NCBI RefSeq assembly: GCF_038246755.1
Contig: NZ_CP134706.1
Span: forward strand, 4,030,001-4,094,000
Direction: 5' to 3'
DNA: 64,000 bases
DNA from: Micromonospora sp. FIMYZ51
GTDB lineage: Bacteria; Actinomycetota; Actinomycetes; Mycobacteriales; Micromonosporaceae
Made by a program: the position numbers and the translations under genes. A model generated the notes under the pieces. It searched no databases and had not been told where the DNA came from. It worked only from the letters and a program-made list of their open reading frames with translations. The first letter of the stretch is position 1. Each line of letters opens with the position of its first letter. Below are positions 63,886 through 64,000 of the stretch, piece by piece.

Positions 63886-64000
63886 TTAAGACGCTATGAG
63901 AGTTTCATTCGCGGTCTGGGTCGGTCGGACGGCCGCCATCGACTCCCGCAGCAGCTGCTCGATCCGGTCCACGCCGGCCGGCAGCGACATCTCCCGCAGG
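63886..64000 (-). CDS. C-terminal end of an unidentified protein (partial)
   Basis: From the window edge the minus strand reads LREMSLPAGVDRIEQLLRES, then MAAVRPTQTANETLIAS and TAA at 63886-63888. These 37 codons look like a real helical C-terminus, but are too short to name. The gene would be co-directional with DUF4012, 68 nt upstream of it, and may belong to an envelope polysaccharide locus. Confidence 0.5.
   Translation of the reverse strand, partial: LREMSLPAGVDRIEQLLRESMAAVRPTQTANETLIAS

Overview
The window is very GC-rich actinobacterial chromosome with strong G/C third-position bias, many GTG and TTG starts, several apparently leaderless genes, and gene families typical of Micromonosporaceae. 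Three copies of a roughly 55-bp palindromic element with GGAAGGGGCCCTTCC-type arms (3743-3797, 29565-29620, 36442-36496) resemble a dispersed repeat I associate with Micromonospora and Salinispora. The genus assignment is an inference from these traits. I see no rRNA, tRNA, CRISPR array, insertion sequence or prophage.

Layout. 1-6.6 kb: end of a medium-chain dehydrogenase, a secreted subtilase, argininosuccinate synthase, an acetyltransferase with a repeat-rich N-terminus, and a CMD/AhpD-like protein. 6.6-14.7 kb: a cysteine-less SUMF1-like protein diverging from a membrane protein across twin palindromes, an alpha/beta hydrolase diverging from a TetR regulator across two matching operators, two HTH regulators with long helical C-termini, an HD phosphohydrolase, and a decayed regulator fragment. 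14.7-24.9 kb: a secreted beta-helix protein, then the alpha-glucan block glgX-treY-treZ with a divergent GT4 glycosyltransferase and an orphan response regulator. 24.9-31 kb: secreted serine hydrolase, M14 carboxypeptidase, FAS1 lipoprotein and citrate synthase.

31-41.8 kb: a three-gene membrane operon (tiny membrane protein, methyltransferase, sulfatase-like enzyme), a VOC protein, a frameshifted AraC regulator, a two-component pair whose kinase ends inside the dispersed repeat, a Ser/Thr kinase, an OsmC-like protein, and a secreted lysozyme-like protein. 41.8-46.6 kb: a signalling cluster with a Rcp1-like receiver, three STAS proteins, a PAS-GAF-SpoIIE phosphatase, and a protein carrying the Wx9EH and ExH signatures of B12 photoreceptors. 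This is the most intriguing system here: a candidate light/cobalamin input to a partner-switching (RsbU/V) pathway.

46.6-64 kb: DUF2267 proteins, one with a degenerate pterin-carbinolamine-dehydratase-like tail, an NDH-2-like flavoprotein, a sulfite-oxidase-like/flavin reductase/zinc-ribbon operon, a TerC exporter behind a yybP-ykoY Mn2+ riboswitch, an acyltransferase, a CoA transferase, DUF2795, a PNPOx-like protein, a pirin, glutamate dehydrogenase, and a DUF4012 plus LPXTG surface-protein operon.

Strong hairpins sit between many convergent pairs. Several genes (argG, VOC, lysozyme-like, acyltransferase, CoA transferase, pirin) have a TANNNT box 5-7 nt before the start codon and no Shine-Dalgarno, which suggests leaderless mRNAs. 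Function calls come from reading motifs by eye; no database search was run.
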